Positions 1 through 9,806 of a stretch of DNA of 64,000 bases are shown in pieces. The notes beneath the pieces are model-generated. The model had not been told where the DNA came from, ran no database searches, and saw nothing but the letters and a program-made list of their open reading frames with translations. The stretch is from Scybalomonas sp905214925 (GTDB lineage: Bacteria; Bacillota; Clostridia; Lachnospirales; Lachnospiraceae), in the NCBI GenBank assembly GCA_905214925.1, contig CAJMOB010000005.1:62001-126000 (forward strand), written 5' to 3'. The translations under genes were made by a program, and so were the position numbers. The number at the start of each line of letters is the position of its first letter. Position 1 is the first letter of the stretch.

Positions 1-146
1 AACTTAGGATTTTTAGTCTCTCCATTCATGATACTATTGAGCGTAGATTGCGTAATTCCGGATAATGTAGCAAGCTTATTTACGGTTATATTTTTCTCCA
101 TACATAATTGTGTCAATCTCTTTATAATGGCTTCTGAATATGTCAT
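1..146 (-). CDS. XRE-family HTH regulator, partial (C-terminal end outside window)
   Basis: The first 48 codons of a helix-turn-helix protein read off the left edge. It starts at ATG 144-146 after an AAAGGA ribosome site 8 bases upstream. The visible protein has the pattern KNITVNKLATLSGITQSTLN followed by SIMNGETKNP, the usual helix 2-turn-helix 3 and following 'NG..NPS' of Cro/C1-type repressors. It is divergent from the small plus-strand gene at 290, a layout typical of prophage or mobile-element control genes, although no phage gene is visible. The ribosome site lies inside one arm of a 13-bp inverted repeat (149-194), so its translation could be occluded by RNA folding. Confidence 0.75.
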   Translation of the reverse strand, partial: MTYSEAIIKRLTQLCMEKNITVNKLATLSGITQSTLNSIMNGETKNPK

Positions 147-148
147 AC

Positions 149-194
149 GAAAAATCCTTTATTCCAAATCTGTGTTCAGCATAAAGGATTTTTC
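149..194. repeat. 13-bp perfect inverted repeat upstream of the XRE gene
   Basis: GAAAAATCCTTTA at 149-161 and its exact complement TAAAGGATTTTTC at 182-194 are separated by 20 bases. On the minus strand the second arm contains the AAAGGA ribosome site of the XRE gene. It could be a repressor operator or an RNA hairpin that hides the ribosome site. Confidence 0.6.
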
Positions 195-289
195 TTCCAA
201 GTATTAACGGTACGCCGTTGACATCATGGAGAGCAAATGATAAATTAACGATATAACGTTAATAATATGTTTTATTATGGAGGAATATC

Positions 290-680
290 ATGAAGAATAC
301 CCAAAATGAATTTAAACTCAACCTTTTAGAAGCATTGGCAAACTATTTTTTTCATGAACTCGAAGATAACCATTCTTCTGCCCGTCAAGATTCTATACAA
401 GAAATTACCAAAGAAAACTTTTTAGATCAAATTAGCACATTCCGTATGGAGACAGTCATATCAGCTGAACTCAAAAAAGCTTCCCGCTATCAGACAGTAA
501 ACCAAGAAAATGAAGCCGCCTTAAAAAAAGATAGAAAATCTGGATTTAAGTTCAGAAGACTGGAATATAATTGATGCCGGTATATCCTCTCAGAATGCTT
601 TATCCATTGAGTATCAACGAATTGCTTACAAGCAAGGAGTTTTGGATATGTTACATTTATTCAAGGAAATAACTAAATAA
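290..680 (+). pseudogene. Small hypothetical protein, frameshifted at an A7 run
   Basis: It starts at ATG 290 after a strong GGAGG site. The first frame encodes 94 residues and stops at 574. An A7 run at 523-529 is followed by a second open frame reading KKIENLDLSSEDWNII to a TAA at 678-680, ending in YKQGVLDMLHLFKEITK. Joining the frames at the A-run gives one acidic, helical protein of about 130 residues. The tail resembles small clostridial DUF6809-like proteins, but I am not sure of the family. Its last codons overlap the broken end of the glmS remnant, so it marks the edge of a rearrangement. The shift may be a real mutation, a slippery site or a sequencing error. Confidence 0.55.
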
Positions 681-1809
681 TTCCCAATGTACGTACTCTC
701 TTTTCTTTTGATTCACGAAGAGCAGCAAGACTATCTGCGGTCTCACCGTACTGACTGATAACTACAACCAGACCATTCTTGTCTAGTAATGGATTTCTAT
801 AACGGAATTCTGATCCAAGTTCTACACGAACAGGAATCTTTGCTAAATTCTCAATTACATACTGTGCTACAATTTCAACATGGTAAGCAGAGCCACAGGC
901 AACAATATAAATCTGGCTAATCTCTTTAATATCTTCTTCTGAAAGTCCAATTCCAGATAAATCAATAGTATTACCCTTTAGAACAGAATTTATAGTATCT
1001 CCTACCACTTTTGACTATTCATGGATCTCTTTCATCACGAAATGCTCATAGCCTGATTTTTCTGCCGCTTCCGCATTCCAGTCGATAGTTTTTAACTCTT
1101 TCTCGATTTCATCTCCATTCAGATTATAGAAAGTAATTTCACCTTTTCTTACACGAGCCATCTCCATATTGCCAATGTACTATATATTTCTTGTATATTT
1201 TAAGATTGTCGGTACATCAGATGCAATATAAGATTCTCCATTTTCTATACCAAGAATCATTGAGCTGTCTTTTCTGGCAACATAAATCTCTTCCGAATAA
1301 TCATTAAACATAACCCCAAGTGCATAGGAACCCCGGGTACGTACCATAGAATGATTAATTGCATCTACAGGTATTCCCTGATATTTTTTATAATAATAAT
1401 TAATCAATTTTACGGCTACTTCTGTATCTGTATCAGAATAAAAAGTATATCCTTTTCCTACCAGCTTATCTTTTAATTACTGATAGTTTTCAATAATACC
1501 ATTATGTACTGCTACAATATTCCCATCATCACTTTTATGAGGATGCGTATTATTTTCTGATGGTTCTCCATGTGTATACCATCTTGTATCCCCAATACCA
1601 CAAGAGCCTGGTACTGCTTTTCCATCATTTGTTTTATCTGCAAGAATTTTGAGACGTTCTTTTACCTTTACAATATCAATCGGCTTCTCACCATCACGTA
1701 CTGCTACTCCTGCTGAGTCATATCCTCGATACTCTAATTTTGACAGACCATCTAATAAGATAGGTGCTGCCTGTTCTCGTCCTGTAAATCCAACAATTCC
1801 ACAACACAT
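673..1809 (-). pseudogene. glmS: Glucosamine-6-phosphate synthase (glmS), decayed and 3'-truncated
   Basis: One continuous frame matches GlmS (fructose-6-phosphate plus glutamine to glucosamine-6-phosphate) but has three in-frame stops. A TAA at 1477-1479 replaces the Glu after IIENYQ. A TAG at 1180-1182 replaces a Tyr in TRNxYIGNME. A TAG at 1015-1017 replaces a Gln in KEIHEQ. The N-terminus reads MCCGIVGF instead of MCGIVGF, which displaces the nucleophilic Cys, and RWATHGEPS has become RWYTHGEPS. The frame ends near residue 379 of about 608, inside the first SIS domain (GSAYHVEIVAQY, SQYGETADSL visible). The rest is lost at the junction with the 290-680 gene. It sits 27 bases after the glmM remnant, so the pair was an operon. 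A working copy must exist elsewhere if the cell makes GlcN-6-P this way. Confidence 0.92.
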
Positions 1810-1836
1810 AATTATTTATCTCCCTTTTACTGTATG

Positions 1837-2525
1837 TTACCATGTTGCTTCTTTTTTGTTAATTACATTCACAACATCATCTACATAGTTCCTGCAAATT
1901 TCCTCAGTTTCTGCTTCTACCATTACACGGATTAACGGCTCTGTTCCAGATTCCCGAATAAGAATACGCCCAGTGTCCCCTTAAAGCATCAACATCTGCC
2001 TGTGCAACAGCTTTATCTTTCACCTTGACATTCACAAGAACCTGCGGATAAATATGTAAATCCTCTATGAGCTGACTCATCTTTTTCTTCTTGGCCATCA
2101 TGACTTCAATCCGGATCAGCATTAATTACATACGTTTTTACACCTAAAGCATCAAATACTACTTTTGCAATATTCCAAGAACTTCCATTATCCCAATCGA
2201 GACCAACTCTCATACCCTTGAATGAGTAAACACCTAAAGAAATCAAATAACCAACATACCCAACAGATGGAGTAGTTGTCACATGTAAGAGATACGCATC
2301 CGCTCCAGATGCTACCAGCCCACCTACTAAAGAATATTCAAACATATAGCTGGAATGACGTGTATCTTTTCCAATTACAATACGTGTTGGTGTGTCATCT
2401 CCATTCTAACCCTTTAACTCACCATAATACCACCCCAAAAAACGACCAATTTTATATGCGTGTTCTGCAGTTAAATTTCTATTAACTTCTCCTCGAAAAC
2501 CATCAGTTCCAAAATATTTTCCCAT
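1837..2525 (-). pseudogene. glmM: Phosphoglucosamine mutase (glmM), stops plus internal deletions
   Basis: The start at 2525 reads MGKYFGTDGFRGEVNRNLTA, the GlmM N-terminus, and continues through IVIGKDTRHSSYMFEYSLVGG. A TAG interrupts it after GWYYGELKG. After LLHVTTTPSVGYV the sequence jumps to GMRVGLDWDNGSSWNIAKVV. This loses the segment that should carry the phosphoserine loop (ISASHNPYYDNGIK in the family). A second jump follows YVINADPD straight to the domain 4 segment KKKKMSQLIEDLHIYPQVLV. A frameshift near 1980 precedes the phosphate-binding RESGTEPLIRVMVEAE, and the frame ends at a TAA at 1837-1839. Catalysis is impossible. About 230 codons remain of about 450. It was co-transcribed with glmS. 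Confidence 0.92.
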
Positions 2526-2591
2526 TTTTAAACCCCTTCATTTTTTTTAATTGATAAAACATTGCTGATATTGTGACTGTAGCAATAATTA

Positions 2592-3257
2592 CTAATATCG
2601 GATTGATATAACCCCCCCGATATGTGGATTGAGATTTTCTATTATTTCAATAATTGGATAATGTATGATATACATATATCCAGATATATTTTTTCCTATC
2701 CATTGAAACAAATTAAACTTCTTCAAGTTTCTAAAATGTAATGCTAAGATAAATAACCCATACGCAATTACCACCGTTGAAAAATAAACATCCAAATACT
2801 GGCCAATCACTATATATTCAATTCCTGCTAAAATATATGCAGCTATCAATCCAACAAAATAGATTCTCTTTGTCAAATGTTTTAACATTTTTTCATATTG
2901 ATGAATGATTTTCCCAATTATTATAAAAGGAATTCCTTGAAGTAAAAAAGATCGAAAAAATCAAATCCATCTATTAATATCTGCAAAAGACTAACAAAGC
3001 AATCTACCAATTACTTCAGTCCCTAGCAAAACTGATATAAAAAAAATCTGTCCATATATGGAAATATCCCATTTTATTTTCTTTTTGATTAAAAAATACC
3101 CTCCAAATACAACATACGTCCAAAGTGCCGCATATAAATACCAGAGTGTTCCATTAAAAAATGTTACAATAAGAGTTACAATAAAAGGATTTTTTCCTTC
3201 GGAAAAATTTCTTATTAGACATATCAATTTCTCCATTCTATTTTTACCAAATGTCAA
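2592..3257 (-). pseudogene. Acyltransferase-3 family membrane protein, 5'-truncated and interrupted
   Basis: Two pieces in one gene order: 2991-3257 (88 residues, with FNGTLWYLYAALWTYVVFGG) and 2592-2888 (98 residues). They are linked by a stop after GRLLC and a short stretch reading FLLQGIPFIIIGKIIHQYEK. The W-Y-L/F-Y-A-L/A-L-W motif and the hydrophobic helices are typical of acyltransferase-3 O-acetyltransferases that decorate surface sugars. The N-terminal part, including the conserved His/Arg of the first helices, is absent because the remnant begins next to the preceding acetyltransferase gene. Not functional as seen. Confidence 0.7.
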
Positions 3258-3264
3258 CTTTACT

Positions 3265-3987
3265 TTAGTCTCTCTCCATATTCTCTTTACTAGGTCTCAT
3301 AGAAGACCATTCTATATCTTCTTTGCAAATTCGAGACGGAATCCCTGCAATTAAAACATTATCTTGAAGGTATTTACCATGTACTAAACTATTACAGCCA
3401 ATGACACAATGATTAGCAACAATCGAATTTTTAAGAATGGTGACTTTTGAAGAAATCCAGACATGATTACCTATTTCAATTGAAGTATCCGGATTAGTTG
3501 GAAGACTTTCTTTACTTAACAAAGTATGCTGATCTGAATCCATAAAAAGCGTATCCCATGAAACCAACGTATCTATTCCAAAATTAATCTTATTCCTGCA
3601 TACAATTGTACATCTTCCTGTTGCATTAAAGCCTGTTTCAAATGACAAAACTGCTCCTTCTCCAACTTCAATTCCCCCCCCACTTCCAAAATAAAAATTA
3701 GGTTTTAATCGTAAAGTACCATCAATTTGCCATATTGTAGGAACCTCTTTAGGAAATGGCATCCATTTCAATGCTTTTCCACCTATATAAATAGATGGAG
3801 AAGTCTTCATATTCCAATCTTCCAGAGAAATTTTTCCATTACCCCAAATGCGAACTCCCTTAGCAACTATCATGGGCAATTTACAGGCTTGTGAGACAGG
3901 CAGATACTTAAAATTATAGTAAATAGTCCTTATAATACTTGCATGATTGCTACATATAGTATGAATTCGTTTTATTATTGTAATCAT
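3265..3987 (-). CDS. Left-handed beta-helix (hexapeptide) O-acetyltransferase
   Basis: 240 residues. Hexapeptide-type turns run from about residue 105 (GGGIEVGEGAVLSFETGF) to 225, with the acetyl-CoA-binding coil near NHVWISSKVTILKNSIV and the end VLIAGIPSRICKE. These are hallmarks of the maltose/galactoside acetyltransferase-like family used to acetylate polysaccharide repeat units. The MDSDQHTLL segment supplies a plausible catalytic His. The start overlaps the end of wzx by four bases, so the two are translationally coupled. It is the last intact gene of the capsule operon. The acceptor sugar cannot be told from the sequence. Confidence 0.85.
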   Translation of the reverse strand: MITIIKRIHTICSNHASIIRTIYYNFKYLPVSQACKLPMIVAKGVRIWGNGKISLEDWNMKTSPSIYIGGKALKWMPFPKEVPTIWQIDGTLRLKPNFYFGSGGGIEVGEGAVLSFETGFNATGRCTIVCRNKINFGIDTLVSWDTLFMDSDQHTLLSKESLPTNPDTSIEIGNHVWISSKVTILKNSIVANHCVIGCNSLVHGKYLQDNVLIAGIPSRICKEDIEWSSMRPSKENMERD

Positions 3988-5519
3988 TTTCTTCTTCCTC
4001 GCTTAACCACTGAAATCAAAATTCTCTTACTTTTCTTAAATTCCAAACTCCTAAATTCAGCCAAAAAAAGGATTCCACAAGAAACAAAAATTGCAATTAT
4101 AAGTTTAATAATCAACCCAAGCAGTCCATCAAACAAAATATTTATACATAACAGATAAACTATTAATGATGAAATTGCTGCATATACCGCTAATTTTACT
4201 AACCCAATTACATACTGTAAAAGTGATTGACCTACGAACATCGTTTTGAATACATTATGTAACAACCATGGCAAATCAATGACTAAAAATGCGATTATCG
4301 TAGATAACAAAACTCCATATAAGCCAATGTAATGTACAAGAACAATATTCATTATTAAATTTGACATTGCTGATACAATCGGACGATAACGATCTGAATA
4401 CCAAATACCTGCGGCATCTTTATACAGTCCTACTAACTGATCAATTTCATAAAGAAAAAAGTATACAATCATGCAAATAACAAGCGAAAAATCCATCAAA
4501 TACTTTTTCCCAACCCAAATAATCATAAACGGTTGATATAGTGCTGTAAAACATGCACAACTAATACACACTAACCATCCTACAATGTATGTAACTGTCT
4601 TCAAATCTGCATAATTTTTTTCTGCACTTTCTACAATAAGACTATTACCAATACCTGCAACACATGATTCGAATATAATACCAAATATTCCAATAATTGC
4701 TGTTAAAATAAAATAATAGTTTTGGTAAATCGCTAAAATTGATAATCCCAAAAATGAAGAAATGACAATGGAATCCGCTGAACGCAAAACCGTCCCACCA
4801 ATTTTATTAGTTACAAGCCCTTGAACTTTTTTCTTAATATCATTTACCGTATTAACATCAAGTTTCCCATGAGGTTTATATTTAGGATATATTTTATCTG
4901 ACAATATAGCGCAAATAATATTTTGTAAAATTTGCGCAAGTATTGAAGCCATCAAATATAAATAATAATTTTTCAAAAAAAATAGTACGTATGCTTGTAA
5001 TACAAACTGAATTGTCGAAGTAACGAGCATAACCTTACTAATAACATCGCTACGCTGATGTGCATAAAGCAAACTTTTTTTATATGAAAATAACCAATAA
5101 GATAATACTGTATTTGCAAGATACATCAAATATAATACTACCATATTTAGATTTCCAGGAATATTTCCACTCACTAACATACTCAAAAAAGGAACACACA
5201 CTATACCTAAAAGTGTTACTACACAGCCTATTATAAAAAAACATTTTTTATACAGTTTTAACAATGCACAAATCTCTTCTGTATTATCCTCCGCAATGGG
5301 CTTATACATACTACAAGTTAATGCAGCACCAATTCCAATCTCTGCCAAATTAAGAACTTGAAAGATAGAAGTAAACAAATTATTTAATCCTGCATATTCC
5401 ATCCCCATCTGATAAATCATCAATGTTCGCATTACAAATGGAACAATTATTTGATATATTTTATAAATCGTTCCAAAGATTATATTTTTCTTTGCATTTT
5501 TTGTTCTTTCGATTTTCAT
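3984..5519 (-). CDS. wzx: Wzx-type polysaccharide flippase
   Basis: 511 residues with about 12-14 hydrophobic helices spread over the whole length and small charged loops, the profile of the MOP-superfamily lipid-linked oligosaccharide translocases. The N-terminus KNIIFGTIYKIYQIIVPFVM and the segment SADSIVISSFLGLSILAIYQ fit the family. It would move undecaprenyl-diphosphate-linked repeat units across the membrane for Wzy. It lies between the GT4 gene and the acetyltransferase. Ribosome site AAAGGAG is 14 bases upstream. The specific repeat unit is unknown. Confidence 0.9.
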   Translation of the reverse strand: MKIERTKNAKKNIIFGTIYKIYQIIVPFVMRTLMIYQMGMEYAGLNNLFTSIFQVLNLAEIGIGAALTCSMYKPIAEDNTEEICALLKLYKKCFFIIGCVVTLLGIVCVPFLSMLVSGNIPGNLNMVVLYLMYLANTVLSYWLFSYKKSLLYAHQRSDVISKVMLVTSTIQFVLQAYVLFFLKNYYLYLMASILAQILQNIICAILSDKIYPKYKPHGKLDVNTVNDIKKKVQGLVTNKIGGTVLRSADSIVISSFLGLSILAIYQNYYFILTAIIGIFGIIFESCVAGIGNSLIVESAEKNYADLKTVTYIVGWLVCISCACFTALYQPFMIIWVGKKYLMDFSLVICMIVYFFLYEIDQLVGLYKDAAGIWYSDRYRPIVSAMSNLIMNIVLVHYIGLYGVLLSTIIAFLVIDLPWLLHNVFKTMFVGQSLLQYVIGLVKLAVYAAISSLIVYLLCINILFDGLLGLIIKLIIAIFVSCGILFLAEFRSLEFKKSKRILISVVKRGRRK

Positions 5520-5553
5520 TCCTGTGCTATATTCTCCTTTGCATTACATTAAC

Positions 5554-6666
5554 TTATGATTCACTAACAATACTTCCTATTAAATCACACCATTTTGTAG
5601 TAATATTTTCCAAACTAAATTTCTGAACATCCCTTGCTGCTGCAATTGACATTTGACAAGCACGATTTTCATCTCGTGTGAAGTCCAACATTTTTTTTGC
5701 CAACTCTTTAACATTTCCATCCCCTACCAAAAATCCATTTACGCCATCTTGTATAAGATCTCTTGGTCCAGTTTTACAATCAAACGATATAACAGGTAAC
5801 CCAAAAGACTGAGCCTCCAAGATAACCATTGGAAAACCTTCATAATCAGAAGATAAAACAAAACAGGCTGCGTCTTTATAATATTTCTCTACACAGCTAC
5901 TATGTCCTGCAAAAATCAAATTTTGAAGTTTCAGATCTTCTGCTTTTTTTTTCAAATCTAATTCCAGCTCTCCCTTCCCCACAATTATCAATTTCCAGCT
6001 AGGACATTTGTGAAAAATTAATGACCAAGCATCCAAAAGAGCTGTAAACTTTTTTTGGTGGGAAAGCCTGCCTACTGCCAAAAATGTTTTACTCTTAAAT
6101 TGATATTTAGATACAACATCAGATAAACATGGATTTGGCATCGTAATCACAAAATGAGGTGTTAAATTGTACTCTTTAATATGTTTTTGTCGATCTTCTT
6201 CTGTTAAAACCACTAACTTTGTAGCATAACGTTTTATTAGTTTTTTTGCTGTAAAACGTTTTTTATCATTAAGTTTTAACATTGTCCAATAATTAAAATG
6301 TTCCCATGAAATTTGTTTACATCCTGTACCTTGTATGGCATACGAAGTAAAACGTGCCAATTCAGTATCAATATCAATAATAATATCAAAACCATTTTTT
6401 ACAATATAGTGATGTAATTTTAAAATTGGATATATATATGTACGATAAAGTTTACCCTCTGTTTTTGGATTAAGTAGATAATGTACTTTTACTTTTACAT
6501 CTAAAGGAAAAAAGGGGGTTCCTTCATTCCAAAAACTTAAAATCGTTATATCATATCCTTTGTTTGCCAAGGCACTAGCAATAATACTTCCAACACGTTC
6601 TGTACCGCCAGATCTAGCAATAACACCGCTAACAAAACATATCTTTATTTTTTTATCCACACTCAT
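5554..6666 (-). CDS. GT4-family glycosyltransferase
   Basis: 370 residues in a GT-B fold. The N-terminal donor-independent half has the G-G-T motif (IARSGGTERVGSIIASAL). The C-terminal half has VGRLSHQKKFTALLDAW, then SSDYEGFPMVILEAQSFGLP, the E-x7-E retaining motif of family GT4. It probably adds one sugar of the capsule repeat at the cytoplasmic face of the membrane. It ends 34 bases before wzx and begins two bases after the previous gene's stop. The linkage and sugar are not predictable. Confidence 0.9.
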   Translation of the reverse strand: MSVDKKIKICFVSGVIARSGGTERVGSIIASALANKGYDITILSFWNEGTPFFPLDVKVKVHYLLNPKTEGKLYRTYIYPILKLHHYIVKNGFDIIIDIDTELARFTSYAIQGTGCKQISWEHFNYWTMLKLNDKKRFTAKKLIKRYATKLVVLTEEDRQKHIKEYNLTPHFVITMPNPCLSDVVSKYQFKSKTFLAVGRLSHQKKFTALLDAWSLIFHKCPSWKLIIVGKGELELDLKKKAEDLKLQNLIFAGHSSCVEKYYKDAACFVLSSDYEGFPMVILEAQSFGLPVISFDCKTGPRDLIQDGVNGFLVGDGNVKELAKKMLDFTRDENRACQMSIAAARDVQKFSLENITTKWCDLIGSIVSES

Positions 6667-6668
6667 TT

Positions 6669-7397
6669 TTATTTTTTTCCCATAATCGCATTTTTTATAT
6701 CAACTAATTTAAAATAAAGCTCATCTCCTATTACACGACGAACTTTTAACATTCTTTTATGATGTGGTGTTTGCCAGGATGCATTAAACCAATGAATGCC
6801 ATAAGTATTCTCTGTAACTGCAAGTTTCCCTGTTTTGTAATCTTTCGGACAAAAATAATCTTTTGGAAAAATTGTAATACCTTCTACTACCTGTTTGCTA
6901 TTATCACACTTTAACCCCATTTCAATAAGCATATCCGTATTCATAATAGGGCTGGGGGTTAAATCCAGCGTTCCATCAGATTTTATAAATTTTCTATTAG
7001 AGTAAATATTCATTAATTTTTTAATAGTTGGATGATATTGCTTTGCAGCAATACAAAGTCCTGGGTTGACATGTTCTCCGTCTTCAAATCCCATAAAAGC
7101 TTCACAAGATAAAAGTTCATCAAGATTTTTTACAAGTTCAACATCCGTGTCCAAATAGATGCCACCATTTTCATAAATAATATCTAATCGAGCGAAATCT
7201 GGAACAAACCCCCATTTTTTTGCATCATAAGCTTCTTTCATGTATTGGTTTTTGGTAATATCATAATTTGATTCATCCCAGCGAATAATCTCATAATCAG
7301 GGCACATTTTGTGCCAACTCTCAATACATTTTTGATCTTTTTCAGGTAATGGATTACCACCAAACCAGCAATAATGTATTTTTTTTTGAATCATCAT
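6669..7397 (-). CDS. GT32-like glycosyltransferase with DXD motif
   Basis: 242 residues. IHYCWFGGNPLP at the N-terminus and GGIYLDTDVELVKNLDELL near residue 80 identify the DXD-containing sugar transferase family (PF04488, capsular/OCH1-like). The motif binds a nucleotide sugar through a divalent metal. The start codon could also be the next Met (7394), which gives a better spacing to the AAGGAG site. In either case it abuts or overlaps the stop of wzy, so translation is coupled. Confidence 0.88.
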   Translation of the reverse strand: MMIQKKIHYCWFGGNPLPEKDQKCIESWHKMCPDYEIIRWDESNYDITKNQYMKEAYDAKKWGFVPDFARLDIIYENGGIYLDTDVELVKNLDELLSCEAFMGFEDGEHVNPGLCIAAKQYHPTIKKLMNIYSNRKFIKSDGTLDLTPSPIMNTDMLIEMGLKCDNSKQVVEGITIFPKDYFCPKDYKTGKLAVTENTYGIHWFNASWQTPHHKRMLKVRRVIGDELYFKLVDIKNAIMGKK

Positions 7398-8722
7398 ATT
7401 CTCTCCTTCATATTTTTTTCTTTTTTATTTATATATTTTTCTTTTCGATAAAGACAAGGTAAAGCCATGACAAAATATAAATAGAACCCTACAACTTCTG
7501 AACGTAAAGTAACATTGTACATAAACAATACCGGTAACAGAATCAATACTGTAACACTATAATTTCTAAGCCATGTATCTTTTATAGATTTAAACGAATC
7601 TATTAGCTGCGAAATTATAAAAAGAATTATCGAAATAATTCCAATATATCCATTTTCAATGTATACCCATATCATTTGAAACCAGGAATAATGGGTATAA
7701 CTATTTTGAATATAAAATGGGCTTGAAAAGAAACTTGTATATTCTGCGCTTCCAATACCATTACCTATAATATGTTGTATAATATCACCTTTAAATAACC
7801 CCTTGTTTAATGTACTAATCCCGCTCAAACGATTCAAATCGCCTACACCATCATAACCTGAATCCCTTGAAATATATTCTATAAACCCTTCAATTGTAAA
7901 GATATCTCCATAAGTAGTACGACCACGTGCATTGACATCTGTAAAAAATGTAATTATATAAGAAAATGCTAAAATGCAAAGAACCACTATAAAAATGGTC
8001 TTTATACTTTTCTTCGATATTAGCATAAGAGTAATTACAATTATCAGTAATTCTACAATAAATATTTTTAATTCAGCCCAACCACTCATAAGAACCGCCG
8101 CAACTAAAGTCGCTACTGTTTGTAATACCTTCACATTATTATGGAAATAATCATCTAATATATCAATGGCTTCTAAAACCAAAATTATATTTAATGCCAT
8201 TGTTACACCATTAAATCCATGATAAATTCCTCCAATCATATCTCCAATAATTGTTCCTGTTGGATAACTAATAAAATAAGTTTCATAGAAACATAATGGT
8301 ACAGAAATCCAAAATATTGCTTTAATAATTTTTCGTGTCTTCATAAAATCATCTATATTTAGATACATCGCTGAAGCACAAAAGAACAGAAAAAACCGTC
8401 CACAATTTCTAAGTCCCCATAAATAATACAATGGATTAACCACATTAACAACAGCACTCATTGTACCAAATATAATGAATATCATAATTATCAGTATCGT
8501 AAAACCCTTTATGTACGTCTTATGCTTTTTGCTTAAAATATCTTGCATTATTAAACAAAATACTCCACATCCTACAACGTCTCCAATATACAGAATTATC
8601 CTTGGAAACTTCATCCAATATACACATATTGGGGTAATAATCATATACCACCACATCCAAAATAGGACTATATCAGATGTCTTTATTTTTCTGCATAAAG
8701 ACATTCTTAATCGTATTTTCAT
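7394..8722 (-). CDS. wzy: Wzy-type O-antigen/capsule polymerase
   Basis: 442 residues, about ten to twelve membrane helices and a larger outer loop around residues 255-330 (NARGRTTYGDIFTIEGF, then HIIGNGIGSAEYTSFF). The many aromatic membrane helices and the position between glycosyltransferases are what is expected of Wzy. These proteins share little sequence, so the call rests on topology and context. It would join repeat units on the outer face after Wzx flipping, with length set by the Wzz/BY-kinase pair at the operon start. Confidence 0.85.
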   Translation of the reverse strand: MKIRLRMSLCRKIKTSDIVLFWMWWYMIITPICVYWMKFPRIILYIGDVVGCGVFCLIMQDILSKKHKTYIKGFTILIIMIFIIFGTMSAVVNVVNPLYYLWGLRNCGRFFLFFCASAMYLNIDDFMKTRKIIKAIFWISVPLCFYETYFISYPTGTIIGDMIGGIYHGFNGVTMALNIILVLEAIDILDDYFHNNVKVLQTVATLVAAVLMSGWAELKIFIVELLIIVITLMLISKKSIKTIFIVVLCILAFSYIITFFTDVNARGRTTYGDIFTIEGFIEYISRDSGYDGVGDLNRLSGISTLNKGLFKGDIIQHIIGNGIGSAEYTSFFSSPFYIQNSYTHYSWFQMIWVYIENGYIGIISIILFIISQLIDSFKSIKDTWLRNYSVTVLILLPVLFMYNVTLRSEVVGFYLYFVMALPCLYRKEKYINKKEKNMKERI

Positions 8723-8752
8723 TTTTCATTCCTTTCATAAAATTCATAATCC

Positions 8753-9796
8753 TTATTTTCTTGTTATAACATCTTTTATTTTTAACATTATATAAAGAAA
8801 ATAAATTATTTTTCTTTTCATGCAATAAGTTGTAATTTTAAGTGAAGAACGATAGTTTGGAATCTTGTAGTTCTGTAATAATTTATCAATCCATATTTCA
8901 TTTAATACGCCTCTCATTTTCCCAATTTTTTCTTTCGTACTAAGTGAAGATCTCGCAATCATTAAAAGTAAACCACGTATTTTGGCTACAACACATCTAT
9001 CAATTCTAACATCGACAGTATTCGGCATATCTAGTTCTTTCGTAAAATTAATAAGTTCCTGATAAAATACTCGTGTTCTTTCAATTTGTTTTTCATCATA
9101 ACCTTTAGTTATTGAATTGGGATTGTATCTATAATAATATCCTGCTTCTTTTGTAAAATAAACACATCTACAATGGCTTAAATATTTTAAATTAAAAAAT
9201 AAATCTTCAGAACTTACAACTCGTTCTGACGGAAAAACCAATGCGTTTTCTTTAATCACACTGACTTTATACAAATTAAAACATACACTCATTGGAATCC
9301 CTAAATCTTTCCTACTTCCGTTTTCTGCCGCTATTATAGATAACATTGCTTTATTCACTACCTCTTCTCCATAAATCTTTCCATAGTAAGGTAGTCTTGT
9401 AATATCAAGAAGTTCTCCACTATTAGTAGCTTTCGTGTAAGAACCAAATATCAAGTCACATCCATCGGAATATGTTTCATCAAGTAAATTCTGAATATGT
9501 TTTTCATCAAACCAATCATCTGAATCTAAAAATGTAACATATTCTCCCTTTGCATATTCAAGTCCTTTATTTCTAGTTAACCCAAGTCCTTCATTTTCTT
9601 TATGTATAACTTGAATCCTCTTATCTAAGTTTTTCAATTCATCGCATAAAATTGAAGAGCCATCTGTTGAACCATCATCCACAAGTATAATCTGAAGGTT
9701 CTTATATGATTGAGAAACAACGCTCTCAACGCACTTTCTCAAATATTTTTTTGTATTATATACCGGAATAATTACTGTTACATTTCTACTTTTCAT
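8753..9796 (-). CDS. GT2-family glycosyltransferase
   Basis: 347 residues. The GT-A start VTVIIPVYNTKKYLRKCVES, DDGSTDGSSI, and DSDDWFDEKHI (metal-binding DXD region) are textbook GT2 features. The rest of the chain is a helical, basic tail without membrane helices. It would act as an inverting transferase in repeat-unit assembly. The ribosome site AAGGAAT precedes ATG 9796. A 30-base gap separates it from wzy. Confidence 0.92.
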   Translation of the reverse strand: MKSRNVTVIIPVYNTKKYLRKCVESVVSQSYKNLQIILVDDGSTDGSSILCDELKNLDKRIQVIHKENEGLGLTRNKGLEYAKGEYVTFLDSDDWFDEKHIQNLLDETYSDGCDLIFGSYTKATNSGELLDITRLPYYGKIYGEEVVNKAMLSIIAAENGSRKDLGIPMSVCFNLYKVSVIKENALVFPSERVVSSEDLFFNLKYLSHCRCVYFTKEAGYYYRYNPNSITKGYDEKQIERTRVFYQELINFTKELDMPNTVDVRIDRCVVAKIRGLLLMIARSSLSTKEKIGKMRGVLNEIWIDKLLQNYKIPNYRSSLKITTYCMKRKIIYFLYIMLKIKDVITRK

Positions 9797-9806
9797 ATCT
9801 AATTCC

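Noticed and set aside
673..1809. Three separate short genes read as real proteins
   Set aside because: They are in one frame and rebuild a single GlmS sequence separated by point stops.
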